Both the position numbers and the translations under genes were made by a program. From contig JANWHD010000018.1 in assembly GCA_025450585.1 (NCBI GenBank), positions 225,331 to 289,330 on the forward strand: DNA of 64,000 nucleotides. Reading direction: 5' to 3'. Under the pieces are notes generated by a model, which was not told where the DNA came from, did not search any database, and saw only the letters and a program-made list of their open reading frames with translations. Each line of letters begins with the position of its first letter. Position 1 is the stretch's first letter. Shown piece after piece: positions 33,526 through 43,697 of the stretch. This DNA comes from Solirubrobacterales bacterium. GTDB lineage: Bacteria; Actinomycetota; Thermoleophilia; Solirubrobacterales; 70-9.

Positions 33526-36360
33526 TCAGCTCTCCGCCGCTGGGCAAATCAGCCGGTAGTCGCACCAGCTGCACGTCGTCGGCGATGGCCGGGGCTCGAA
33601 GTCCTGGCTGAGGACCCCCTCGCCGACCTCTAGCACTGTTCGCTCGACCCGCTCGGCGTCGTCGGTACTGATCGGCGCGGCGACCTTGTCGGCGTCGAGC
33701 ACGTAGTAGTAGCTGCCGGTGGTCGCCTCGACGTCCCAGGCCTCGCGGGCGGCGAGGCGGTAGAGCGCCAGTTGCAGGTCGCTCTCCAGGTCGGCCTCGC
33801 TCTTGCGTTCGCCGGTCTTGTAGTCGATCAGCTCGTGGCTGCCGTCGGGGAGGCGGTCGACGCGGTCGACGCGGCCGCGAACGTGGTGCGGGCCGATCTT
33901 GATGTCGAACTTGCGCTCCAGCCAGACCGGCTCGCCCTCCGCCTCGCGCTCTCGCTCCCAGTAGAGGTTCATCGCCGCGCGGGCCTTGTCGCGGAACTGC
34001 AGCTCGTCGTCGCTGGTACCGAATCCCGAGCGGCGCCAGCCGGCCTCGAAGAGGTCCATCAGGCGCTGGTGCCCGTCCTCGCCGGGCCCGTCCTTGTGGA
34101 AGCGCTCGAGGACGTTGTGGATGAGGATCCCGAAGCGCTGGTTGATCGTCGGCTCCTGGGGGATGCCGAAGACCCGCGTGAACTTGTACTTCAGCGGGCA
34201 GGTCAGGTAGAGGTCGAGGTCGGAGGCCGAGAGGCTGAGGGAGCCGTCGCCGCGGCGGGGGAGGAAGCCTTCCAGCGAGGGCTCGTGGCGGGCCGCGATC
34301 AGGCGTTGCCGCCCGTCGCGCTCGCGCTCGGAGTCGAGCAGGTAGGCGTCGAGGGGCGAGGCGTCGAGCTCGGCCTGCTGCTCGGGGGTAGCGACCTGGC
34401 GCAGCAGTCCGTTGACCGCCTCCACGGCCTCGGCGGTCGCCTCCTCTCCCGGCCGTTGGGCGAGAGCGGCAAGCTTCAGAAGCTCGAGGTGGCGGGCGAT
34501 CGCCCGGTTGACGTCGACGACCGTGTCGAGGCGGGGCTCGGAGAGCTCCCGTCCCGCCCTCCACGAGGCCTCCAGCACCTCCTCGCGCAGCTTGCGGTAG
34601 GTGGCGTGAAGGCCCTCGGCCGGGCCGAAGAGCTCCTCCTCGTGGACCTCCTCATCTCTCTCGCTCCCCTCCTCCTCGTGGCCGATCCGCGAGAGGACCA
34701 GGCTCGAGCGCGCCTGCACCGCGTCCGGGGCGCCGCCGAGCGCGAAGACGTGGTCGAACTCGGTCCCCTTAGCGGCGCGCCGGCCCAGGCCGCAGACGGT
34801 GCCGGGTGACCTCGGCTCCTCGCCGCCGACGGGCTCCACGCCCGCCTCGGCCACGACGCTGAGGTAGCGGACGAAGTCGCGGGTCGACCCGTGAGGCTCG
34901 CGCCTGGCCCAGGTCGCGGCGAGCTCCGCCAAGCGCGAAAAGCCGAGCAGCCGCTCCGCCACCTCGGGCTCGGCGGCGAAGAGTCGCTGTCGCCGCAGCC
35001 CCACCCGCTCGATCAGGCGCCGGACGAAGACGTCGGCGCGCCGCTCCTCCATCGCCGCTGCGGCTTCTCCGTAGAGCTTGAGGAAGGACTGGATCCGCTC
35101 CCGCCCCTCGGGCGGGATCTGCGGGCTTTCGAGCGCCGCCTCGCAGGCCGAGACCATGTCGACCTTGCGCCGGCGTGCGATCGTCGTGAGCCGCGCCAGG
35201 TCCGCCGGGCGCAGCTCGGTCGGCGGCCGGGTCAGCGTCCGGGCGACGGCGGCCGAGTCCTCGGGGTCCGCCAAGGCCCGCAGCCAGGCGATCGCGTCGC
35301 GCACCTCGGGCCGCTGGAACAGCGCCGCCGGGCCGGCCAGGTGGAACGGGATCCCCCGCTCCTCCATCGCCGCCGAGACGGCGCCGCCGTCGGCCGCCGG
35401 GTCTTCGACCAGCACGCAAATCTCTTCGGCGCGAGTACCCCCGGCAAGCAGGTGCTCGACCTCCCGTGCCACAGCCTGAGCCTGTGCCCGCTCGTTCGTG
35501 CAGCGCCACCGCCTGACCGCCGGCTTGCGGAATATCTCTTCAAGGACGAGCGTCTCCGGCTGCGGGTCCTGTCGCGGGTGAGGGGGGGCGCTGCGGGCGG
35601 ACGAGGCCGTCCTCGACCCCCCCTCACCCCCGCCACCCGCAGAGGAGAGTTCTTCTGCGTAGAGGTGGTTCGGGTTCGCAATGCGGAGTGCGGCCAGAAC
35701 GGCCCGTTGAGCTGAGGTCGTGTCCTCGTACTCGTCGACCATCAGGTGAATGAATTGAGCTCCGATCTCGGTACGGATGTCGGGCCGCTCGTGCAGCAGC
35801 TTGTTGAGCATCAGGAAGACATCGGCCTGGTCCAGGCTGCCGCGCTCGGCCAGGATGCGGTCGTGAGCCGCGCAGAACTCGGCGAGGTCTGGCTCTGGAG
35901 GGTCGGAGCCGGCCTTCAGGTCGTCTACCTGCTCGAGCAAGCGAGCCAGGAGCCCGGTGGCGTTGCCGCGGATCTCCCGGTTGCGCAGAGGGAGGTCGTC
36001 GAGACGGTCGAGCAGGATCGCGAGACGCTCCGCAGGACCGAGGACGTCGAAGAAGGGGTCGAGGCCGGCGGCGGTCGAGTGCTCGCGCAGGAGACGCTTG
36101 CCGAGGTCATTCCAGGTGCCGATCCAGAGCTCGCCGTGGGAGCCGTCGAGCAGCGACTCGACCCTTGCTAGCAACCTGTTCACGGTCGGTTGGTGCGAGG
36201 CCAAGACCAGGATCTGCTCTGGGGCGAGGCCGTCGTCCACCAGCCGGGCGAACCGCCGCGCCAGCGCCTCTGTCTTGCCGGTCCCGGCGGCGCCGAGCAG
36301 GAGCAGGGGGCCGTCCCCGTGCTCGACGGCGTGCTGCTGGGCCTCGGCGAGAGCGAGCAT
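33526..36360 (-). CDS. UvrD/Rep-like helicase with C-terminal PD-(D/E)XK (RecB/AddB-like, Fe-S) nuclease domain
   Basis: 944 aa; Walker A LLGAAGTGKTEAL; VDEYEDT; LTCPLKYKF...GRVDRVDRLPDGSHELIDYKTG...TTCSWCDYRLIC. Confidence 0.85.
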   Translation of the reverse strand: MLALAEAQQHAVEHGDGPLLLLGAAGTGKTEALARRFARLVDDGLAPEQILVLASHQPTVNRLLARVESLLDGSHGELWIGTWNDLGKRLLREHSTAAGLDPFFDVLGPAERLAILLDRLDDLPLRNREIRGNATGLLARLLEQVDDLKAGSDPPEPDLAEFCAAHDRILAERGSLDQADVFLMLNKLLHERPDIRTEIGAQFIHLMVDEYEDTTSAQRAVLAALRIANPNHLYAEELSSAGGGGEGGSRTASSARSAPPHPRQDPQPETLVLEEIFRKPAVRRWRCTNERAQAQAVAREVEHLLAGGTRAEEICVLVEDPAADGGAVSAAMEERGIPFHLAGPAALFQRPEVRDAIAWLRALADPEDSAAVARTLTRPPTELRPADLARLTTIARRRKVDMVSACEAALESPQIPPEGRERIQSFLKLYGEAAAAMEERRADVFVRRLIERVGLRRQRLFAAEPEVAERLLGFSRLAELAATWARREPHGSTRDFVRYLSVVAEAGVEPVGGEEPRSPGTVCGLGRRAAKGTEFDHVFALGGAPDAVQARSSLVLSRIGHEEEGSERDEEVHEEELFGPAEGLHATYRKLREEVLEASWRAGRELSEPRLDTVVDVNRAIARHLELLKLAALAQRPGEEATAEAVEAVNGLLRQVATPEQQAELDASPLDAYLLDSERERDGRQRLIAARHEPSLEGFLPRRGDGSLSLSASDLDLYLTCPLKYKFTRVFGIPQEPTINQRFGILIHNVLERFHKDGPGEDGHQRLMDLFEAGWRRSGFGTSDDELQFRDKARAAMNLYWEREREAEGEPVWLERKFDIKIGPHHVRGRVDRVDRLPDGSHELIDYKTGERKSEADLESDLQLALYRLAAREAWDVEATTGSYYYVLDADKVAAPISTDDAERVERTVLEVGEGVLSQDFEPRPSPTTCSWCDYRLICPAAES

Positions 36361-36394
36361 GCTCCAACGCTAGCGAGTGCGCGGCCTCCATAGG

Positions 36395-37216
36395 ATGGCC
36401 TCGGTGGACGTTTTCTCCGCAGACTGGCTGGGAATCTGTCGTCGCGTGGTCGCGGCGCAGCGCGCGATCTTCGACGAGGTGCGCGGAGCAGAGGCGCGCA
36501 CCGTCTACGAGGGAGTCGGCGAGGGAGGCGACCGGACCCTGGTCATCGACCGTCGCTGCGAGGACGAGGTCTTCGCCGAGCTCGAGGCGCTGGCGGCACA
36601 GGGCGCCTCGTTCGTCGCCGTCTCCGAGGAGCGGGGCGAGGTGACGTTCGGGTCGGGCGGCCCGGCCCGCGTCGTGATCGACCCGATCGACGGCTCGCTC
36701 AACGCCCGCCGCACGCTCCCCTCGCACAGCCTCAGCATCGCCGTGGCGTCCGGCGACTCGATGGCGGAGGTCGAGTTCGGCTACGTCTTCGACTTCGGCG
36801 CGGGCGAGGAGTTCGCCGCCCGCCGCGGGGAGGGCGCGACGCTCGGCGACGGGCCGATCCGCGTCGCCGAGGACCGCGACAAGCTGGAGCTGCTCGGCCT
36901 CGAGGCGGCAGAGCCCGGACGCGCCCTCGCGGCGCTTGGGGCGCTCACGGACCGGGTCTACCGCCTGCGCGTCGTCGGCTCTATCGCGATCACCGCGTCT
37001 TACGTCGCCGCCGGGCGCCTCGACGCGATGCTCAGCCTTCGCCCCTGCCGGTCCGTCGACGCGGCGGCGGCTCAGCTGATCGTGCGCGAGGCCGGCGGCC
37101 GGGTCGCCTTCGGCGATCTCGCCCCGGAGGATGCGCGCCTCGGCCTCGCGGCCCGCTATCCGATCGCGGCCGCCGCCGGGGAGTGCGGGCTGGCGATAGC
37201 GCGTTCGGCCGAGTAA
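36395..37216 (+). CDS. Inositol monophosphatase family protein
   Basis: DPIDGSLNARRTLPSHSLSIAVA and ARPYPIAAA-like end; start could be 36377. Confidence 0.85.
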   Translation: MASVDVFSADWLGICRRVVAAQRAIFDEVRGAEARTVYEGVGEGGDRTLVIDRRCEDEVFAELEALAAQGASFVAVSEERGEVTFGSGGPARVVIDPIDGSLNARRTLPSHSLSIAVASGDSMAEVEFGYVFDFGAGEEFAARRGEGATLGDGPIRVAEDRDKLELLGLEAAEPGRALAALGALTDRVYRLRVVGSIAITASYVAAGRLDAMLSLRPCRSVDAAAAQLIVREAGGRVAFGDLAPEDARLGLAARYPIAAAAGECGLAIARSAE

Positions 37217-37235
37217 CCGGCCGCCAGCGGGCGGT

Positions 37236-37264
37236 TAGAACAGGTGTTCGCGGAGAACATACGT
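37236..37264. promoter_or_regulatory. Two tandem LexA/SOS-box-like sites
   Basis: GAACAGGTGTTC (37236-37247) and GAACATACGTTC (37253-37264) fit the GAAC-N4-GTTC core, 17 bp centre to centre. Confidence 0.6.
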
Positions 37265-37321
37265 TCGCTACACTCGCGAACCTCAGGCAGGAAACCGCAT
37301 ACCGAAAGGGACTCCCTCTCC

Positions 37322-37657
37322 ATGGCAACGCAGAGCAAGAGCAGCAACAGCAACTCGACCGGCCCGACGGCGAAAGCCTCGGCGAAACGTGCCGGCACGA
37401 CTCCGGCCCTCGACCTCCCGGTCGGCGCCGTCCTCACGGTGACCGACCGCGTCGGCGAGCTGGTCGAGCCGTTCAGCGGCCGCAAAGCCGCCGAGAAACA
37501 GCTCAAGACCTACCGCACCCAGCTTCGCCGCGAGGTCAAGCGCGCCGAACGCCGCGGTGCAACCGCCCGCAAGCAGGCGACCAGCGCCTTGAAGCGCAAC
37601 CGCGACGAGCTCGAGCAGCGCGTGCGGAAAGCAGTAGATCTCCTGCCCGTCGGCTAA
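37322..37657 (+). CDS. Small basic hypothetical protein
   Basis: MATQSKSSNSNSTGPTAKASAKRAG...TYRTQLRREVKRAERRGATARKQATSALKRNRDELEQRVRK; ATG at 37322 preferred to the longer ORF start. Confidence 0.7.
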   Translation: MATQSKSSNSNSTGPTAKASAKRAGTTPALDLPVGAVLTVTDRVGELVEPFSGRKAAEKQLKTYRTQLRREVKRAERRGATARKQATSALKRNRDELEQRVRKAVDLLPVG

Positions 37658-39702
37658 CGCCCGACGACCGTAACCGGCGCCGAGCCGGCTGGCTTGAAGG
37701 GCCAGCCGGCTTGGGTCGGGGCGTAGGCGCGGAACTGGAAGCGCACGCCGCGGCTGTCGTCGTCGGCGAAGCGGTAGGCGTAGCGGAAGCGACCGTGCCC
37801 GTCGGTGCGCACCGTGCGGAACTCGCCCCACGGCAGGCCGGCGAGGCGGAACTGGAGCTGCACGGCCTTGCCGTCGGCCGGGATCCCGGTACCGCGAGAG
37901 AAGACCCGGCCGCTAAAGACGACCGGGCGCCCGCCGATTTCGGCGACGTCTGAGGAGACACTCAGCCCCAGGCCGGTGCGGACCCCCAGCCTCAGCGGCT
38001 TGCTGCTCGCGCCGCGCAGGGTCGCCGTCGGTGCCGCCAGCGCCACGACTTCGCGACCCGGTCCCGGGGTGAGGCGAACCCAGAACTCACCACGGGCCGT
38101 CGTCCGCACCGTCGTCACCCGTTCCGGCGTTCTGGACTCGCCCGCGAACCGCTCGATCACGCGCACCGGCACCCCCGCCAGCGGCGTCCGCCGCCCCGCG
38201 AGCAGCCGGCCGCTGTAGAGGACGCTCAACCCGTAGCCGACGGTCCGCTGCTTTTCGATGCCCCGGGGGCCAAAGCCGGCCCGGAGCGTTGTCGAGATCT
38301 TGAGCGGTGCGGCGAGGCGCATCGGCCTGCCGTTGCCGCGACTCGAGGTCGAGGTCTCGTTGTCGGCCCGGTCGAAGGCGATGGCGCGGAACTCGTACTC
38401 GCCGGGCGGGTGGGCGCCGGAGTCCCAGCGGGTACGGAGGACGTCGCCGTCGACCTCGGTTGGGAGGGCGATGAAGCGCTCCCTCGACCCGAGTGGGCGG
38501 ACCGAGATCTGTCCGCGGCTCGGGTCGATACCGGAGAGCGAGTCGCCGACGTGCGCCTCGATCCTCTCCGGGTCGTCGGGATCCTGGGAGTTGGCGAAGG
38601 CGAGCCGGGGCGGCTCCCGGTCGATGCGGAAGACCGCGGTCTCCGGCTCGTGGTTCGGGTGGCCGTTCAGCCTGCCGCCGTCGGCCACGTTGCCGGCGGC
38701 GTCGCGGGCGTAGTAGGCGATCGAGTGGATGCCGGACTCGATCGCGGTGGCGGTGACGAAGTCGCCGGGCGCGGCGACCGGCGACCCACCGTCGATCCGG
38801 ATCGCCGTGAACGGGCCACCCGGGCCGGTGGCCAACATCCCCGACTCTCGGTCGGTCGCTTTGGCCGTGAGCGTCAGCGGGCGGTTCGACCAGCCGGCGG
38901 GAATGCCGAGGAGCCTCGTCTCAGGGTCGGTCTTGTCGACGCGCAGCATCGTGGAGCCGGCCTCCGTCGAGTGCATCCCGGATCCCGAGACGGCGACCGC
39001 GTGGACGTAGCTCGTGCCCTCGGGGAGTTCTTCGATCGGCAGCGCGTCTTCGCCGGCCCCGCCGCGCAGGTCGGTCTCGGTCTCGGTGCAGGCATGCCGG
39101 TCGGCGCAGGGGCTTCCGCCGGGGGCCCGGTCGATCGAGACCGCGTAGCCGCGGATGCCGGAGAGCGGCTCGGGTCCGGCGGGCCGGCCGAGGCGGAGCA
39201 CGATGGGCAGCCCGTTGCGGGAGATCCAGTCAGGGACCGGCTGGGGGTCGACACGCCCCGGCGCGGCGTCGTCGAAGCGGAGCGTGGCCACGGCCGGGGG
39301 ACCCTCGTTCCGCGACGCATCCTCGAGCCACACTTTGGCGACGTAGGCGCCCGGGATCGCGGGGACGGTCAGGTGCTCGATCGAGGTGGCCGCCCAGCCG
39401 ATTTCCCCTTCGGTCAGGGCGTGGCCATCGGGATCGAGAAGACGGTGGTGGACGGCGGCAACCGGCGACCCCGCGCCCGTCGGTGGGTTGGTCCAGCGCA
39501 GGGCAAAGCTCGTCTCCGCATGCCAGTTTTCCTCACCCCCGTCGACGCGCAGGTTGAGCGGCTGGAGGGGTGAAGCAACCGCCGCGCCCGGCGAGCCGAG
39601 AGCAACCGCCGCGGTGATCACGGCCACCACGACCGCAGTGCGGCACATTTTCCATGGCATAGATGGAAAATTCGCGCCGCTTGGGCTGGGTCGCCCCTTC
39701 AT
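37654..39702 (-). CDS. Secreted surface protein with repeated beta-sandwich/Ig-like domains
   Basis: 682 aa; signal sequence; repeated FRIDREPPRLAFANSQDPDDPERIEA-type modules. Confidence 0.65.
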   Translation of the reverse strand: MKGRPSPSGANFPSMPWKMCRTAVVVAVITAAVALGSPGAAVASPLQPLNLRVDGGEENWHAETSFALRWTNPPTGAGSPVAAVHHRLLDPDGHALTEGEIGWAATSIEHLTVPAIPGAYVAKVWLEDASRNEGPPAVATLRFDDAAPGRVDPQPVPDWISRNGLPIVLRLGRPAGPEPLSGIRGYAVSIDRAPGGSPCADRHACTETETDLRGGAGEDALPIEELPEGTSYVHAVAVSGSGMHSTEAGSTMLRVDKTDPETRLLGIPAGWSNRPLTLTAKATDRESGMLATGPGGPFTAIRIDGGSPVAAPGDFVTATAIESGIHSIAYYARDAAGNVADGGRLNGHPNHEPETAVFRIDREPPRLAFANSQDPDDPERIEAHVGDSLSGIDPSRGQISVRPLGSRERFIALPTEVDGDVLRTRWDSGAHPPGEYEFRAIAFDRADNETSTSSRGNGRPMRLAAPLKISTTLRAGFGPRGIEKQRTVGYGLSVLYSGRLLAGRRTPLAGVPVRVIERFAGESRTPERVTTVRTTARGEFWVRLTPGPGREVVALAAPTATLRGASSKPLRLGVRTGLGLSVSSDVAEIGGRPVVFSGRVFSRGTGIPADGKAVQLQFRLAGLPWGEFRTVRTDGHGRFRYAYRFADDDSRGVRFQFRAYAPTQAGWPFKPAGSAPVTVVGR

Positions 39703-40976
39703 GGCCCGAACTCCCCGGCGGCCGAACCGCTCGACGGGGGTGCGGGGACGCTTTCGACCCCGGTAGGGGGTGAAGCTTCGGCGGGTGGGGGTGGCGCTTC
39801 GTACTCGATTGCTCCGGCGGTGGCGGTCTGGGCGTCCGCACCCTCGGCGCCGTCTTTCGGCTTCTCATTGGCCGGCGGCTGAGGTTCCGGCTCGGGTGTG
39901 GGGGCCGGTTCGTACTCCACGATTTTCTCCGCCGGGATCTCCGCCGGCCGCTCGAGCGCCGGCCGCGATGGGGGTCCGCCATTGGGGAGGGGGTCCGGGA
40001 GCACTCCGGTGGCGACGCAGGCTGCGGCTCCCCCGGCGGCGCCTGCGCAGACCGCCAGGAGCTTGGCGAGCGCAGCCACGCCGGCGCCGCCGGTGCCGCC
40101 GGTGGCGACCGTCTGAGCGGCGAAGTCCGTGCCTCCACCCACGCCTGGCAGGCGCGAGGCGAGCCCGGCGAACGCATCGTGCGCTCGTTCGAGCAGGGAA
40201 CGAGAGGGCGGGAATGCCGGCGCCAGCGCCGCCGCGATCCGCGGCGCCGCCCGGTAGGCCCGCATAGTCGACCGGCAGCGCGCGCAGGCCCGCAGGTGCT
40301 CGCGCACCGTCGCGGCATCGCCCGGGCTCGCCTCGCCGTCGCAGAAGGCCGAGAGCAGCGGCCCCAGCTCGCGGCAGCGGCTGCCGTCCTCGCTGCTGGA
40401 GAGCAGGGCGCGGAACCTGTTGCGCCCCTCGGCCAGGACCCGGTTGATCTTCGTCTGGCTGAAGCCGGTGATCTCGCCGATCTCGGCGTAGGAGTAGCCG
40501 CTGGCCAGCAGGCTCAAAGCCCGCAGCTCCGCCGGCTTCAGCGCCTGCAGCGCCTCGCGAGTGCGGGCGACGGCCTCGCGTCGCTCGGCCTGCTCTCCGG
40601 GCCCGCCGCCCTCGGCTGGGATCGACGCCAGCGGATCCGGGGCGCCCTCGCGGGGGCTGTGGAACCCGAGCAGTCTTTCGCGGCTCTCGCGCACGGCAAG
40701 CGCCTCGTGCCTGGTCACCGTCTGCGTCCACCGGATCAGTTCCCGAGGGTCCGTCGTCGGCGCTTTGGTGAGGACGATCTCCAGGGCCCGCTGGTAGGCG
40801 TCGTCGGCGTCTTCCGCGTCGAGCGAGAAGCGCCGCGCGGTCCGTTTCAGCGAGTGCTCGTGGCGGGCGATCATCTCCACGGCGGCTCGCTTGCGGGCCG
40901 CATCCGTTTCCGGCCGCACGGCCCCGGTCGGCTCCAGCCGCACTCCCCGCATCGCGATCGACTTCCGCTCCCTCAA
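39699..40976 (-). CDS. ECF-like sigma factor fused to zinc-finger anti-sigma-like domain and TM segment
   Basis: Sigma-2/4-like [20 protein letters not shown]-type and [32 protein letters not shown]; then [30 protein letters not shown] and a hydrophobic stretch plus Pro-rich tail. Confidence 0.75.
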   Translation of the reverse strand: MRERKSIAMRGVRLEPTGAVRPETDAARKRAAVEMIARHEHSLKRTARRFSLDAEDADDAYQRALEIVLTKAPTTDPRELIRWTQTVTRHEALAVRESRERLLGFHSPREGAPDPLASIPAEGGGPGEQAERREAVARTREALQALKPAELRALSLLASGYSYAEIGEITGFSQTKINRVLAEGRNRFRALLSSSEDGSRCRELGPLLSAFCDGEASPGDAATVREHLRACARCRSTMRAYRAAPRIAAALAPAFPPSRSLLERAHDAFAGLASRLPGVGGGTDFAAQTVATGGTGGAGVAALAKLLAVCAGAAGGAAACVATGVLPDPLPNGGPPSRPALERPAEIPAEKIVEYEPAPTPEPEPQPPANEKPKDGAEGADAQTATAGAIEYEAPPPPAEASPPTGVESVPAPPSSGSAAGEFGP

Positions 40977-41148
40977 TTCGCTGAGCTCCCCTGCACCGGT
41001 TCAGGTCCGTAGTCCAAACATGCCAAGCGAAGGGAGCGACGGCTGTGGGTTCTCCCCCCTTCTGGACGGGTGGTCGGCCCGTAACCCGCAAATTGCATGG
41101 ATACTCACCGCCGACCGCTTGCGGGGGCGGCCGATAGCATCGGACTCG

Positions 41149-42096
<948 letters not shown>

Positions 42097-42101
42097 GGGG
42101 T

Positions 42102-42171
42102 AGGCCTTTGGGTATCGACTCGGCGGACGCGCTTCGCGCTGAGTGTCCGGCGAGTCGATACCCAAAGGCCT
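42102..42171. terminator. Long-arm hairpin terminator candidate
   Basis: AGGCCTTTGGGTATCGACTCG (42102-42122) is perfectly complementary to CGAGTCGATACCCAAAGGCCT (42151-42171); between convergent genes. Confidence 0.7.
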
Positions 42172-42221
42172 TGTCCGCGCGGAGGCCCAGCCGGCGATCG
42201 GCAGTTGGAGCTTGTGGCAAA

Positions 42222-42249
42222 GAGAGGGCGGCTCGTAGGCCGCCCTCTC
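42222..42249 (-). terminator. Intrinsic terminator for the minus-strand HtaA-like gene
   Basis: GAGAGGGCGGC / GCCGCCCTCTC 11-bp arms, 6-nt loop, followed by TTT on the minus strand. Confidence 0.7.
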
Positions 42250-42273
42250 CGCTGTTCCTTTGGCGGGGTGCTG

Positions 42274-43533
42274 TTACTGCGTCGTCGCCGTGAAGGAGAA
42301 GATCCCCAGGGGATCTCCGGCGGCGAACTTTTCCTGTGGTTCCCCGGTTGCTTTTTCGATCGGCGTGATGAACACCGAGTTCAGGGTCTCCGCGGTCACG
42401 GCCTGCAGGGTCGCGGACGCGTTGAGCACGCTGATCGTGTGGGTCGCCGGGTCGGAGCTGACCACGGCTCCGGTCAAAACGATGTCGGCGATCGAGGACC
42501 GTCCCAGGTTGCCGAGGTTGGCTTCCGGGGTTTTCGGGTTTTCGATCGACACTTCCACTGTGGCGACCTTCGTGCTCATGTCGACCCAGATGTCTTTCAT
42601 CGTCAGCGTCGTGACGCCTTTGGTGCCGGGGGGCGGAGCAGCTTCCAGGCTCTGGGTCAGCGTCACGCCGCCCAGGGTCTGAAGCGTTCCGGCTGAAGCC
42701 GTCGGCGACATCGTGCCGCCGCCGATCGGGAAAGCCAGCGTCGGCGGAGGACCGGCGGCGATGACAGACGTGGGTGAGACTGTGCCCAGTTTCACCGCAA
42801 ACGGCCCCGGTTTGGGGAATTCGGGTTGGGGACCGACATTGTTCAGTTTTTCGGCGGCCGATTGGCTGAGCGCGAGCGTTGCGCTGCCGGTGGGCAGCAC
42901 CGCGACCGTTTTCGGCTGGGTTTCGCTGGCGGAGCTACCGAGGGTCTGGTTGCCCTTGAACAGCGGCTTGACGGGCACCTTCTTGCCCTGCTTGTTCTTC
43001 TTCTTGCCGGTGAAGCCGAGCTTCTTGTTCAGCTGCTTGGCGGCCTTGCCGGTGAGCTTCAGGGCGGAGACGCTGACGTTCGTGCCGAAGCCGTTGCGGG
43101 TGGAGGTGTAGCCCTTCACCGACGCGAGCTTCATCGTCTTTCCGGCGACCTTGGCTTTCAGCGAGGACGTCGCGGATTCGAGCACCAGGGTGTTGACCGT
43201 GGCGGTTTTTTTGCCGCGCTTGAACTTGATGCCGCCGCTGTGTTCGACTGTGCCGGCACCGGTGGTCGGGTCCAGCGAGCCACCGGTCACGGGTAGCCCC
43301 ACCGTGCGGTTCTTCAACGTGGCGGGGCTCACCTTGAGCACCTTCACGCCGTTCTTCTTCAGCTTCTTGAAGAAGCCCTTGTTGAGGGTGATGCTCGTCG
43401 TACCGCTGGCGAGCGGGTCGCTGGTGGCCGAGGCAAAGGGCGCAAAGGCAAGCAACGCAGCCAGTGCGGCGACCACTGCTACCGCTGACGGCATCGTCCC
43501 CCGGGCCCTTACCGGCTGGGTCACTTCTCTCAT
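42274..43533 (-). CDS. Secreted HtaA-like domain protein
   Basis: From [12 protein letters not shown] (ATG 43533); signal peptide; [25 protein letters not shown]... and [23 protein letters not shown] resemble HtaA domains. Confidence 0.6.
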   Translation of the reverse strand: MREVTQPVRARGTMPSAVAVVAALAALLAFAPFASATSDPLASGTTSITLNKGFFKKLKKNGVKVLKVSPATLKNRTVGLPVTGGSLDPTTGAGTVEHSGGIKFKRGKKTATVNTLVLESATSSLKAKVAGKTMKLASVKGYTSTRNGFGTNVSVSALKLTGKAAKQLNKKLGFTGKKKNKQGKKVPVKPLFKGNQTLGSSASETQPKTVAVLPTGSATLALSQSAAEKLNNVGPQPEFPKPGPFAVKLGTVSPTSVIAAGPPPTLAFPIGGGTMSPTASAGTLQTLGGVTLTQSLEAAPPPGTKGVTTLTMKDIWVDMSTKVATVEVSIENPKTPEANLGNLGRSSIADIVLTGAVVSSDPATHTISVLNASATLQAVTAETLNSVFITPIEKATGEPQEKFAAGDPLGIFSFTATTQ

Positions 43534-43697
43534 ATCGATCCTCCGTTTTACTGCCGCCCCCTGCTGCCCCGTTTGGCGACTTACGGCATGTCGATTTGCA
43601 GCCAAGATTATTCCCGGCCTGCACCTCAACAAACCGTAATTGGCCGCAATGTTCCGGTCGGCTGCAAGCGCATGGGATACCCGCATATCCTGTCGAC

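Noticed and set aside
38410-39573. 387-aa plus-strand ORF
   Set aside because: Antisense to the secreted Ig-like protein; shadow composition.
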